Shown here piece after piece: positions 31,527-42,442 of a DNA stretch of 64,000 nucleotides. The stretch comes from Scedosporium boydii (Eukaryota > Ascomycota > Sordariomycetes > Microascales > Microascaceae): the NCBI GenBank assembly GCA_002221725.1, contig NJFT01000085.1, forward strand, positions 62,001-126,000, in the 5' to 3' direction. The translations under genes and the position numbers were made by a program. Each line of letters opens with the position of its first letter. Position 1 is the first letter of the stretch. The notes under the pieces are model-generated. The model saw nothing but the letters and a program-made list of their open reading frames with translations, made no database searches and had not been told where the DNA came from.

Positions 31527-33052
31527 TCACGTCGGCGTAGTTCGCGATGATGCGGTGCTGTGAAACCAGGGATGATCAAGAATCTCCTTGGCAGTCGGCC
31601 GCTGCTTCGCATCATAAACGAATATCTTAGACAGTAGGTCGAATAATAGGGAAGCTTCAAATTCGGAAATCCTAGGAATCGCATCCGGCAGTCCACCTGA
31701 CTCGTCATCGTAGTCATAGATGTAGACGTTATCCACCTTTACGGCCTTGGGCTTCCATATCATGTTGTCAAAACAAGACGGGAATGGTTCTTTTTCACTG
31801 GGGTCGTAGCCACGCCCTTCACCTTCGGGTGGAAGCCCCTTACCTGTGTCGACAAGGTTGCCTTCCAGCTGATCCCATATCTTGTAGACGAGATCCCTCA
31901 AGAACCGCTTGTCATCCAATTTCTCGACAGGGCCTCCCTTTTTCGGATTCTTCGTTGGATATCCCTGGTAGTCCCAAAGGATATCTCCCCACTCGGTGGG
32001 CATGTACCCCAGGATTTCTTCCACCCTTCTTACTAGCTCGACGGGGCAGTAGGCGGAAAAAAATGGATTATATCCGGCTCGGAACTGGAAGAGGCAGCAG
32101 CCTAGGGCCCAGACGTCGCTTGCGGGACTGGGCGGTAAACCGACAGCAACTTCGGGGGCAAGAAACTCGGCGGGTGTGCCTAGCATCTTTTTGGGAGGAG
32201 ACGAAATTGGAAAAGACTGATCAAAGTCAACGAGTATTGTGTCACTGCTGATAAAGCTGAAGTCCAGGGATAGAAAGTCAAGTGCTTTGACGAGGTATCG
32301 AGGTGCCTCCGGACCGGTCTGTTCGCCGGACTCCAGTTCAAGCTCTTGAGTTACCGGGGATCCAAAGAGACGGTAAATTCCGGCTTCGTCAAGGTGGTCG
32401 AAACCCTGCAGGGTGAATAGGATATTCCCGGTGGCGACATCTAAGATAAGTTAGCAGGAAAACATTAAGAAGAGTTCAAGTTTTATCTGAGGGGGATCCA
32501 GAACATACCTCCGTGGCAAATACCCTGCGCGTGGAGATCGGCAAGGGCTTTTGCAGCTTGATATCCAACCTTTCGAGCGAGCCACGGTTTTAGCCTACAC
32601 GAAAAGAGGGTCGACAACTCCGAAGCAGATGGGCCAAAAACGGGCAAAACTAGACACAGATGTCGACCGTTTGGGCCCTCAAAAGTAAACCGCCCAAGTT
32701 CGGACATGAACGTTGCTGGTCCTCGGGCACGGTTTGAGACGGCAACCTGGCTGCTTAGAACACGAAGAGACTTGTCGCTAATCGATGAAGAATGCTTTGC
32801 TGCGACAAACTTCAAAGCCACCCACTTCCTGTCGCACTCGTCTCGTGCTAGCCAGACAGTGGAGAAGCCGCCCGCCCCGAGCTTGTGCACGATCCTGTAG
32901 CGACCTCCATAGTAAGTGTCTCCGAGATTGACGGGATGGAAGCCCCCTGGGCGGTAATGTTCGGGATCTTCTGCCTCGAAATTGGGGCAAAGGAAGCGGA
33001 GAGAGTGGTAGGATTCACTATCGCTATCCTGATCGACGGGGAGTAGCGACAT
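31527..33052 (-). CDS. SRPK-like protein kinase, divergent
   Basis: Exons 33052-32509 and 32440-31527, joined across a 68-nt intron, encode 485 aa from the ATG at 33052. The N-terminus has the YRPGGFHPVNLGDTY lead typical of fungal SRPK-like kinases. The glycine loop KLGAGGFSTVWLARD (about residues 58-72) and VALK lysine follow. The catalytic loop across the splice reads CHGDVATGNILF: the Asp and Asn are kept but the usual Lys-Pro is lost. The magnesium-binding DFG reads DFD (ILVDFDQSF). The APE region is FLAPEVAVGLPPSPASDVWALGCCLF, and RPTAKEILDHPWF closes lobe XI. Canonical SRPKs phosphorylate SR splicing factors; this type is an expanded, fast-evolving fungal subfamily of unknown substrates. 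Whether it is active is unclear given the loop changes. It sits alone in the accessory stretch. Confidence 0.88.
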
Positions 33053-36000
33053 TTTTGGTTCCGCAGATGAGAGCCACGTTTGAGTTCTAAATGAAAAAGA
33101 AAGACGTCAAGAACGAGGCGTGAAGCATCGCAAGGACTGCGGGGGGAGAAGATGCTGGAGTCGGCATTTTATTCGCAGATTGGTCAATGATACATTAGGC
33201 AGCCTTGTTGGCTCGATGAATGAAGGATGGTAGATGCCTAGAACAAACCGCAGGTCCTGTCGAGTCTTGCCCTGATTGGGTGCCTGGTCCAGTGCGACTG
33301 TTGGGAATGCGGCAAGGCTGCAGCTTTGAGGTTTCCATTCGTCAAACGCGTGGTTGACAACAAGAGAGTTGCTGCAATCCAGTCACGCTCCGGACTCGGA
33401 GCCATGCCCGTGGTGTGAAGAGACCGGTCACCGAAAGGACAGGTTGGTGACCCATTACTTTCCAGGTCGGTCGATCCAATGGAGTTCTCCTTTGCTGAAA
33501 ATGAAGGCGAATCAAGAGATCTCTTTGACTCCACGACCGTCTGGGCAAGAACCATCTCGTTTCTACGCCAATGGCACAATTTCCCAGGACGATTATACCC
33601 GAGTCAGGGGAGAATGCCTCGCTCAGTTTGGTTCACATTAGATACGGTAGCATCTTCCTCGTCCCATTGCAAGTTGATACATTGGACAAGGTTGCTTGTA
33701 TATGGTCTCCTTCGCGCCTCCTTGTGTTGTTGGCGGTTGGAAGGCTAAGTTCATCGAGATCTCAGCAAACGACTTTATGATCGACAATGAGCCGTTGGAT
33801 CCGGGTTGACCCGTTGCTCGATTTCCACGGAGCCCGGGGGGTTCTGACATCTATGATACCTCCAAAGAACCGGCACAATCGAAACAAGTGCGGCGGAGTT
33901 CTTGAGAGTGACGCGCAAGCCGGACCGCCGGACCCTTTCCTCAGATCCCAGATCTTCTTGACCCGACGAGCCCTAAAGTCTTGCCGAGTTTGTGCAGTAC
34001 TTTGAACCCTCTGTAGGAGGATTAGGTCCGTTGCTTTGTTGTTTTCGAATGGCCGTATTCGTTTCACAGGTCATCAGGTCTCCCAAGCGGCCGTCGCACC
34101 TCGTGTCCGACGTGATCATGCACTCTGCTCTGTCCACATCAACCCCAGGACGGTCTGGCAGACACCTTATGCCGTGGTAAAAGAGTAGAACCCTCAGGTC
34201 TTGGCATACTAAGAGAGCCTATTAGAGCTATGTCAATTGATCCGATGCGTCGGTGGGCACACAAAACGTTAGGGTACGCTCGCTCCCATTTCCGCCTTGG
34301 GGAACGGAACCCCGACAGGTACATCTCTGGAGGTTCGCTTTCACGTTTCTGAAAGGGCCAACCGAAAGGAAACATGCTCCAATGCTTGCCCTCAGGAGCC
34401 GCAGTGCTCCGTCAAGAAGCGGATGTGTGGCATTGGTAATCCCGCTTGGAGGGAGATGCTTGTAGGCCATCCATAAGCCTGAAAATATCAATGAAGTCAA
34501 TCTCTTCGTCAACGCCGATAAGATTGTGAGGAAGTAACGGTTGGGAAACGGAAATCTTGTGCTTGAGAGCGTATATCCGTACCGCCCGAGTGCGGCAGAG
34601 TCGCATTACTCACGCATCTAATCTCGAGAGTGCACCGCCTCTCTGGAAACGTTGGCTATCGCCGACTACACGGGAGCCACGCAAGAGTGGAATTTCCAAT
34701 TGTGTGATGGTAAGAGACCAGAGCGGAGTGCGCTAGGCTTTTGACTTCGAAGCAGACGATATGCCCTCCCACAGTTGGTCCGGTCGGAAAACGTGAAACA
34801 AAGCGGTTACCAACTGTCGGGTGCGGGAATGCCCAATCTTGGAAGCCACTGATGAGTACATAGCTTTATATACTAGGAAGGAGAAGCTAGAGCCGCAATG
34901 TCGAAGGCTTTGGGGATGCTGGATGTATTGAGCACTGGCACGGTAAACCCCCAACTCATGGCTTAGAATCAGATTCAGAATTTGATGCTGGAGTAGGTAG
35001 CCTTTTTTTGGATCGCCCAGGCGCAAAAGAGAAACCATCTGGCCCTATTCCGAGAAGTTTGATTTGTGATATTCACTAGAGAGGCTTCTTTCGTCTCAGC
35101 TTCTGGGAGGGATACTTCATAGGTAGGTCGCGATGATGTATATAACTGCGTCGTTGGGAGGTTGGTGTCTAGAAGAAATACCAACGCCCACGCTTCATAT
35201 ATTCGAAGGGGCACCACCCGAATACGATCCTGATAGGACGTAAACGAATACCCAAAGGAAGAAATGGTCCCGGTTGATCCTCCAGAACCAAGTTGACTGA
35301 GCTTTGACCTTCTTCGCACCTTTCTTGAGCTTTCGTAAGATCAGGTCGGTCGTATCAAAGGATCTTGTCACAGGAATTGGCACTTCTCCACAACGTCCTT
35401 CAAGAGTTGTCGGTGAGCCTTTTGGCCAATGTATATATATGTGGTTTAGTCGGACCCGGGAGCGGGCCCGAGAGATTGGAGAATTGGCATTCTCCCTCGA
35501 GGTCGAGGTCGAGGCGTCCCGATGCAAAAAAATATTGACCACCCCCCATCAGAGTTATCGGGGGAGAAATACCATCCTTCGCTGGCAAATAGTATCCGCC
35601 GTCGCCGTTTGATCCGGCCCCTGAGCTTCTGATTCTGCCCCATGAAATCGTCAGCAGCTGTAACCGTGCATTGAGAATTGCACCGCCTATGACCACCTCG
35701 TTGCCTGTTCCTACTTACCGTCCTTAACCTCTCCGCTAGGATTTTAAGCACTTTTAGTTTATGCTCGCTCTCGTAATTTCTCTGTTCTCGCTGTTCGAAA
35801 TGGAGCCGGATTCGCCCTATCGCAGCGGATGGATTCAGAACGATTCATTTGGAGGGAGCAGAGGCAGTTCCAACTGACCTGCTAGACTCGAGCCCTAGAA
35901 CTTGGGAGCCCCTGATGTTCGGCACCAGAGTGAGTCGGCGGTTAAGAAATGCTGCCGCAATGAAGAAGCAACGGACATAGCAGGGGCCAGCGACGGGGAC

Positions 36001-36565
36001 TCAAGAAGAGACAGGCAGCCGGGCGCGGACCATGAGGTTGATGTCGACGGTGATCAAGAAGCTTGATGTCTTTTGCTCACGCTCGATGGAGGACGCGGCT
36101 GTAACCTCGAACTCGCCCGATTGGTGCTCACGGTTGAACGAGCTCTCCTTGTTATCGCCTGAATGTGAGACGCCTGGAGGGAGTCGAAGAGGTGGTCTTG
36201 GGGTGAGGGGCAGGAGTGGGAGTGTCAAGAAAAGAGGGAGGGGACACCTCCGCATCGGAAGAGGATACATAGACGTCCATTCCGTTCAAGGGGGTGGGGC
36301 GGGAGACTGACGTAGGCGTCTTGGCAGTCAAGGTATTAGGGGATTGGGAGCCTTATTGCGACTGTTGATGAAGTTCTTTGAATGTGAGAAAAACGTTGGG
36401 GAATCGCTTGAGTACTTGATGGGTCAGTGGAGCTCCGAACGGTCGAACGACCACCACGACCGCTCGAATGTGCCTGTTGTCCTAAGGCCACTACTGCTAC
36501 TTGTGCCGGATACATACGCATGTGACGCAGTTGAGGCAAGTTAGTCGATATATATATCAATTCCA
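33053..36565. other. accessory stretch, no confirmed gene
   Basis: About 3.5 kb upstream of the kinase. Coding-like pieces occur on both strands without a consistent model. A plus-strand frame ends near 33808 (reads KAKFIEISANDFMIDNEPLD then TGA). Minus-strand pieces at 34733-35600 include TRSFDTTDLILRKLKKGAKK. A minus-strand exon-like segment at about 36001-36165, preceded by ATTCAG, ends INLMVRARLPVSS. I recognise no family. Confidence 0.35.
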
Positions 36566-37151
36566 TCACGTATCAAGGCCATAGGCGGCTTTCGCATTTG
36601 GCGACGCCGCCACCACCGCCTGCAGCTGATCTTGGCCCGGAAATAATATAAGATCTGGGATGGCAAGAGGAGAGGCTGCGTCTCCCAAGCTCTTCAGGTC
36701 CGAAAACGCCCCAAATATATACCATTGATCGATGTCCCTTCTGTAAGCCCAGGGACCACTTCTTCCAGGATATGCATCGCATCGATTGCAAGAATACCGT
36801 CGCGAAGTGAAAAAGAAAACACCGCGGGGCGGTCTGAGACCTGCAGAAGAGGCTCCGGCCATTCGGTGCCATTGCCCGTACCAGCTCCGTATAAATCGGG
36901 GCATGGCTTCGGAGCAAATCGAGGGCCAAGCTTGTCGGCGGGCATGGGCTTCTGTAAGCTTCGTGACTGATTCTTCGATTATATTCCCCTTGTTAGGCGA
37001 CTGGATTTTAAATGTGATGTTGGCCTAGTTCTAGAGTCTCGCTAGAAATAGTCTCCACGACGTAGAAGGCAGAATCATTCGCGGAGAAGAAGAGGACAAG
37101 CTCATTACGCAGGGAAACATCGTTTGACGCCAAACCGGATAGGTCACTCAT
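36566..37151 (-). CDS. small hypothetical protein, up to three exons
   Basis: ATG at 37151 opens MSDLSGLASNDVSLRNELVL and then FFSANDSAFYVVETISSETLEL before a TAA near 37011. A second exon starts after CTTACAG at 36951 (PADKLGPRFAPKP onward, with QVSDRPAVFSFSLRDGILAID), ends at donor GTATAT (36723), and joins in phase to exon 3 (36675-36566). The protein then ends with AVVAASPNAKAAYGLDT. The exon 2/3 intron (47 nt) is clean. The exon 1/2 link is not: no good donor precedes the TAA. The parts read like one compact globular protein, but I recognise no domain. It may be intact with a donor I have missed, or broken at exon 1. Confidence 0.4.
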
Positions 37152-37747
37152 TGTCGGAGTCATAGGGGATAGGAGAGTCCTCCTTCGATGAGGCGCCGGC
37201 TTGCGATGCCAATTGCGGCAGGCGTTCCAATTGGTACCCTTGTTTTGGCTGTTAGTGAAGTCGGCGGCTCTCTGACGATTTGATACAAGCCATGGCTGCC
37301 GCTACTCAGTCGTCGCCGTCTGTGAAGCCGAGCTTAGACAACCAGACGAGATCGACACAAAAGATGTCGGTCTCGTAGGATAGTAAGTCCTCTATTGTAC
37401 AGATGCCAGTACGCTCCTAGACAACAACAGTATAGGAGGGGCCAAAAATGGATGATCCAAGCTGTATATGGCGGGATAGCAGGGGGGATCTACGTTGGTC
37501 TTTGTCTTTGGTTAAGAGGGGTCAGAGAGTGAAGATCGTAAGAAAGAGTCACTTCACAATGGGAGCGTTGCCTTCCCAAATATAAGAAGTGCCGCTTAGT
37601 TCTTGCTTGGATATTGGGGAGGGCATCAAACTTCTATTTGCCAAATTGCAATAGCATCATTGCTTATAATCATTACAATGAAGGCAAGAGTATCTTCGGA
37701 CATCGTGAATGTTGACCACGTTCATCTTACTCCCATAAAACCTTTGG
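37152..37747. other. intergenic, no gene seen
   Basis: About 600 bases between two minus-strand candidate genes. It presumably holds the promoter of the 36566-37151 candidate and the 3' flank of the next locus. I see no repeats, RNA genes or convincing frames. Confidence 0.4.
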
Positions 37748-39009
37748 TTAACCTAGGCAGTAGTGTTCCCTGTAGATCGATATGTATGAGATGGAGAAAT
37801 ACAGTTCGCTCCGTTTCATAAAGGACAAATCCCATTGCGGACCGAAGAGTGTCTTCGATATCTGTCCCTTTGACCTGTTGTAGAACTCGAGGGCAGACGG
37901 AACTGTTTCGTATCGCCAGCAGCAACGACGAAAGCCCACAGGGAGACCGCCAAGGGGACAGCGAAACATACTGCAAGTTCTGCCAGTTGTCCGCCCCTTC
38001 GGATACGATGGGCGGTTGGAGGCACTTTCAGGGACGCCCAGTTCGTGGAAGTCCTCGGCTTTGGCCCTTGCATACGAACTCAAGACGGTTATGATGCGAT
38101 CCATCTCCATCCTCATTTCACAGACCTCTTCCTCAATCTGATTTCTCAATCGTTTTCTCCCCCCTGACTGGAAGTCCTTCTTTAGTGTGCGCAGGGCGCT
38201 GGTTGGCGGCGCCACATCCTCAATCAAGGCACTCCAAGCAGCATCTACCCGTCGACGTGCTACCCGCAAACCCTTGTCGAACTTTAGAAAGTAAGGGCTA
38301 TTGAATACCGTATCCGCGCCGACAGCATCCGTGGCTAGAATGGCTTGGTTCCGTGCTGCTGAATTTATGCCATCTGCGCGAGGGCGTTGGATCTTCAATG
38401 CGAGATGAAATCGACAGTCAAACCAGGCATCATTCCAAGCTGCTGGAGCCAGGAACCGGACGTCCCAATAGTTAGCGTCGCTCGAGCGCTCCCCATCAGC
38501 GATGTCATCTATAAGGTCCGAGGGAAGCTCTTTCGAGTACTTGGCGATGTCCGATTCGCCCTCCAAGTGCTTTGGATGGTTCGAAGGGCCTCCGATGCAT
38601 TCATGGCATTGCCGCTTCTCTCCCCAAAGCCGAACCCCCCTGTCTCGCAAAGTAGTTGTAGCACGTCGCGGCTGCCGTGGAACGCCGCATAGCTCACAGC
38701 TCCCATGTAACCCATGTACACCCCTCCGACGTCGTATTCGTACGGCAACACATCTGCCACGCCCACTTGACATACTACCGTCCTATCATCCACCAACGTC
38801 CTCGCGCCCTCGGACCAGTCGTCCCTTGTCGCCGAGCATAATGCCGTGTATGTAGCCCGAGAGCCAGGGCCAACGCCGTGTCCTCGGCGAGGAGCTGTGG
38901 AAGGTTTGATGCAAAAGGGCTCTCCTTCTACCCAGTAACTTAGAATGAATAAGAGTATTGAAGGGGTAGTAGGGTAGAATACATATAGTAAAAGAGTGCT
39001 TCGAGTCAC
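37748..39009 (-). pseudogene. hypothetical protein with a frame change in the middle
   Basis: Two long minus-strand frames overlap near 38.57 kb. The upstream one (39009 to about 38570) carries GSRATYTALCSATRDDWSEG and an ankyrin-like piece (GAVSYAAFHGSRDVLQLLCE). The downstream one (from about 38600 to 37748) continues with DIAKYSKELPSDLIDDIADG, then DANYWDVRFLAPAAWNDAWF, then charged helices (TLKKDFQSGGRKRLRNQIEE). No donor and acceptor pair explains the switch, so a small indel is likely unless an intron was missed. The start is also unclear, with a possible acceptor GGGTAG near 38935. No confident family. The composition of both halves is protein-like. Confidence 0.4.
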
Positions 39010-41188
39010 ACACGGCCAGACCCGAACGGTTTTGGTGGATCTCGCCTGGTACGCCGTCTGTGCAGTTGCGACGGTGACAAAGAAGAAAATAACGACGAAA
39101 TACCTTACACACTCATCTGGGAGATTGAATATTGGCGGAATCCATGATTCTGTAAGTGATTGGCAACAATGGAGTCTTCGTCAGAACCAACCCTGCGTGG
39201 GAAGTTCAATTCATAAGAAACAAATTTTTTTACCACCTTCGGTGAATAGCTTTGTGCAAAAGTTGCGATGCCGGTGCTACATGCGAAGCGATTCGCAAAA
39301 CGACGGGCTTTGTCGCCGACATTTGGGGGTGTTGTCGGGCCCCAAGGAAATGTAGTGTTGTGTGGACCTCACGGCCCACGACACCACCAAGAGTAATACA
39401 CCGGCGCCAGTTGCCTTTTCAACCATTGCTTCAGCTCCAGGGGCCGTGAACTCGCCATTCAGCCTCCTGGCAATGTATCTTGACTACTCGCCTCGTTGCG
39501 CCAGCGAAGATATATTGGCCCCGTCTGCGGAATCACCAAATCCCACTCCGCGGCGAGCTATCCCTTCGGTGTCGACTTGCTGGGAGCTCGCTCATGCTCC
39601 GGAGCTCCTTTAACTTCGGGGACACCTTTGTAATCTTAGGAAGCAATTTCCGGACATAAATTTGGGATCCTCCCCATCATTTTCCGGACTGAGGCACAGC
39701 GGGTTGGCCATAGAGTCGACCTCTTTGCCCTTGATAGAAGGATTATCCTCTCCTCAGTTGTCAGCGGTAGTAAGTGGGCTGCAAGCAGGAGCGAGTTGCA
39801 ACTTTTGGGTTTTCAGTTGCTTGCCAAACCTCATCTCCTCTGATTCGTTAGCGAGTCCGGAGCCTCTGCCTTAGGGGCCAGAGAAGTCCTCCGTCACACG
39901 GTCGACCAAGGGCAGAAGTCCGGCGTAGGGGGGAGAGGGGGCAGGAAACCCCGCGGAGTGTCTGGCGAGGGAGGTGCTTCGAAGAGATGCTGGCAAGAAA
40001 GGCCTCTGTAAACCTACGACGGATGCTGAAGCTCTTCAGAAAGCCGGCGAAATGCGCAGGGATCTCGACGCCGTTAGATATAGAGGCAGCGCGGATCTGG
40101 GAGGTGGCGTTAAAGCTTTGCTGTAGGGCCTGGAGATTACCCTTACAGGCAGCGCCCGCACCCCAGTTCCCCGTCGTTAGCATAGTCCGTTGCGGACAAG
40201 AGGTCATACAGCGCCCAGGTCGTGGGCTTCCCACCGGGGGTTATGAGGGCTGGGAGTTTAACCGGTGAGATTTTAAGTGGGCGATTAGCCGCATGGCTTG
40301 GGCATTGTCCGAGTACCTATACCTTTCTTCGTTGGGAGGTCCTCAACTCCGTTAAAGTTGGGGTTTGCTCGGAGGCGTCTGGGGATAATAGTGTGGAGGT
40401 GCCCCCCAAAACCAGATTGGATAGGCTGCCGGCAGAGATTCTAAACCCGCAACCCCGGCTTTTATGGGACTAAAGTTTTGCTTCGTACTCAACAGGCGGC
40501 GGTCGAGTACCACCATCTTCCCCTACCAACGTGTATCCTCACTGTGTTCGGGGATGCAGACCGATCACTCAAATCATCCTGGCCCATGGCCGACGATCCC
40601 CTCGCAACGGATAGATAAGACTCGAGTGTGAGATTGCTGGGTGTTTTGAAAGTGGCGCCTGCCTCTCATATGTATTTCCCGAGAAGCAGACGGCATTAAA
40701 ACCAGGAACCTCGATCGCCGAGTAGAGACTAGCGTCTTGGACAACGTGTTGGGTGATGGCTATGAGGGACTCGGTTGTGTCTTCGGCCTTGTACGCGGGC
40801 GGGAACTAGTTAGGACTAACGTTAGCTAGAATTTAGGCGTCGAGTTTCGTCGCAGAAGGGGAGGAAGGTCTGTAACATATACTTACACATCACCAGATGG
40901 GTAAGTGATGCCTGATGACAGTCCATTGTCAAACTGCCTCGCAGCCTTGGGAAGAATCCCTCTGTTGTCGAAAAGCAACGTAAACTGCTTCCGCGTATAT
41001 ATGTCCACAAGGGATCGAAATGCCTGGATTTTCAATCCATCGTTGTTGACATCGACGTCAAGTCGTGTCGATTGCGCCACGGAAGGGAAGATCAAGACAA
41101 CAAACAGCGGCTGACCCGAGAATCGAGATTGTTGCCTTTGCATACGCTTCCTCTGCGTGGTATTCGTTGAACTTTCCTAGAGAGAACG
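39010..41188. other. accessory stretch, no confirmed gene
   Basis: About 2.2 kb. A minus-strand frame at about 39848-40234 reads TTGNWGAGAACKGNLQALQQ and has protein-like composition, but no start, splice support or family. Minus-strand pieces near 40822-41143 are similar. Nothing else is identifiable. Confidence 0.35.
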
Positions 41189-41681
41189 CTAATATGTGAA
41201 GAGCTCTTGTATCAAGGGAAGCGGATGTGGTCCTTCCGAAGTACTCAGAGGAGAAACGCCCTGTCCGAACTCGGAAGACGGTCGACGTTGATACCTAGAG
41301 TTATGGTGAGCAGTGTCAAGCGCCCCCGCGAATGGTAGATCATGTAGTGCCGCTGGTTCAAGCGCTGGGGCGTCGTCGGCTCGGCACCAACAGACAAGAC
41401 CGTCGGTTGGGATGTTGTGTCGCTCGGTGACGGCCGGGGGGACCCTGAGCCGATGATATTCGGGGTGGTCATATATATGGTGCAGGCCCCCGAGCCACTC
41501 TCTCCCACAGAGCAAGCAGAACTCATGTCCGCACACACACCTTGAGACAGTGTCAGAAATTGTGGCGAGCCGCCAAAACGTGAACTGTTACTTACACGAT
41601 GTGGTAGCAGCCTTCCCCTTTTTCAACAAGACGTAGGCAGCTAAAGCAAAACTGATAGGTCACACATGTGTGGAGCGCCAT
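41189..41681 (-). CDS. small orphan Rcat (RING2 of RBR type) zinc-finger protein
   Basis: Exons 41681-41596 and 41540-41189, joined across a 55-nt intron (donor GTAAGT, acceptor AAG), encode 145 aa from ATG 41681. Residues about 11-44 match the Rcat domain of RING-between-RING ubiquitin ligases: C-x2-C (CFSC), then EGCYHIV holding the Cys at the catalytic position, then C-x-C and GHEFCLLCG, giving the usual cysteine ladder. In RBR ligases that Cys takes ubiquitin from the E2 as a thioester. Here RING1 and IBR are missing and the protein starts immediately before Rcat, so this is either a truncated RBR gene or a stand-alone Rcat protein of the kind seen in some fungi. A second His/Cys-containing stretch (HIYDHPEYHRL, LVCWC) follows. 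The tail is low in structure. Confidence 0.6.
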
Positions 41682-41836
41682 TTGGATTAGGTCAGGTTCC
41701 AATAATTGCTGAAGGGAGACGGCCCTCCGCTCCCGAACTGCAGCAGACTAGGCTGCTCGTGCGGAAGTAGAAAGGAGTCGAAGGTCCGGATGGTCCCTGG
41801 TCCTTGCGTGCCCGAACCAGGCAGCATCGGAACACG

Positions 41837-42442
41837 CTAAGGTCGTCTGGGGAATTCCAAGGTCAACTGAAAACTCTTTCGTGGAAAATAGCCAACTGAA
41901 AGAAGGAACAGCAATTGGGGAGCATCTCTCCTCTTGGTACGCCATTTCTTGATCGAACCGGCCGGCAAGTCAAGGATGATTCTGGCAAGGCTGACAGCCG
42001 CCGGCTGTTGACAAACCTCAGCCAGTGAATGGTATTCCGTATTTGTGCTGTCGTCTTCAGCCAAAGGCCGGTCCGGAGAATCCAGCTGCGACGAGAAGTG
42101 GCTCCGTGAACTGGTCCTGTGAGTCCCGCCCGACCCCAGTCTGAAAATCAGATATTCCGGCGTTGCCATCTTGAACTTGAGCGGGTCAACGTGGCCCGAT
42201 TCGTACCGGACCACCACCTCTACTCTCCTGTTCGTCGTGTCTTCGTTAATCCTCAACCAACACCGCTGCATGCTTGCCTGTTGCGTTAACGTGGCGTAGA
42301 CCCATCTGCAGTTTATTGCGAATTGCGACTTTGGATCCTCCATAAAGGCCAGAGCCACGGCTTCCACCAGCGCATCTCCAGCATTGTCGGCTTTGGGCGT
42401 CTTTCCAGGAACACAGCAAATTGCAGAGTATCTCTTCATCAA
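41837..42442 (-). CDS. hypothetical protein, about 201 aa
   Basis: A single minus-strand frame from ATG 42442. It contains protein-like segments (GDALVEAVALAFMEDPKSQF, RRVEVVVRYESGHVDPLKF, EYLIFRLGSGG) and no repeats. I recognise no domain. It lies about 155 bases upstream of the Rcat gene on the same strand and could be an independent gene or an upstream exon set, but no splice link with matching phase was found. Confidence 0.3.
   Translation of the reverse strand: MMKRYSAICCVPGKTPKADNAGDALVEAVALAFMEDPKSQFAINCRWVYATLTQQASMQRCWLRINEDTTNRRVEVVVRYESGHVDPLKFKMATPEYLIFRLGSGGTHRTSSRSHFSSQLDSPDRPLAEDDSTNTEYHSLAEVCQQPAAVSLARIILDLPAGSIKKWRTKRRDAPQLLFLLSVGYFPRKSFQLTLEFPRRP

Noticed and set aside
33354..33780. 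overlapping plus-strand frames upstream of the kinase
   Set aside because: Several frames are open at once on both strands with no consistent splice solution. I kept only a mention in the region entry.
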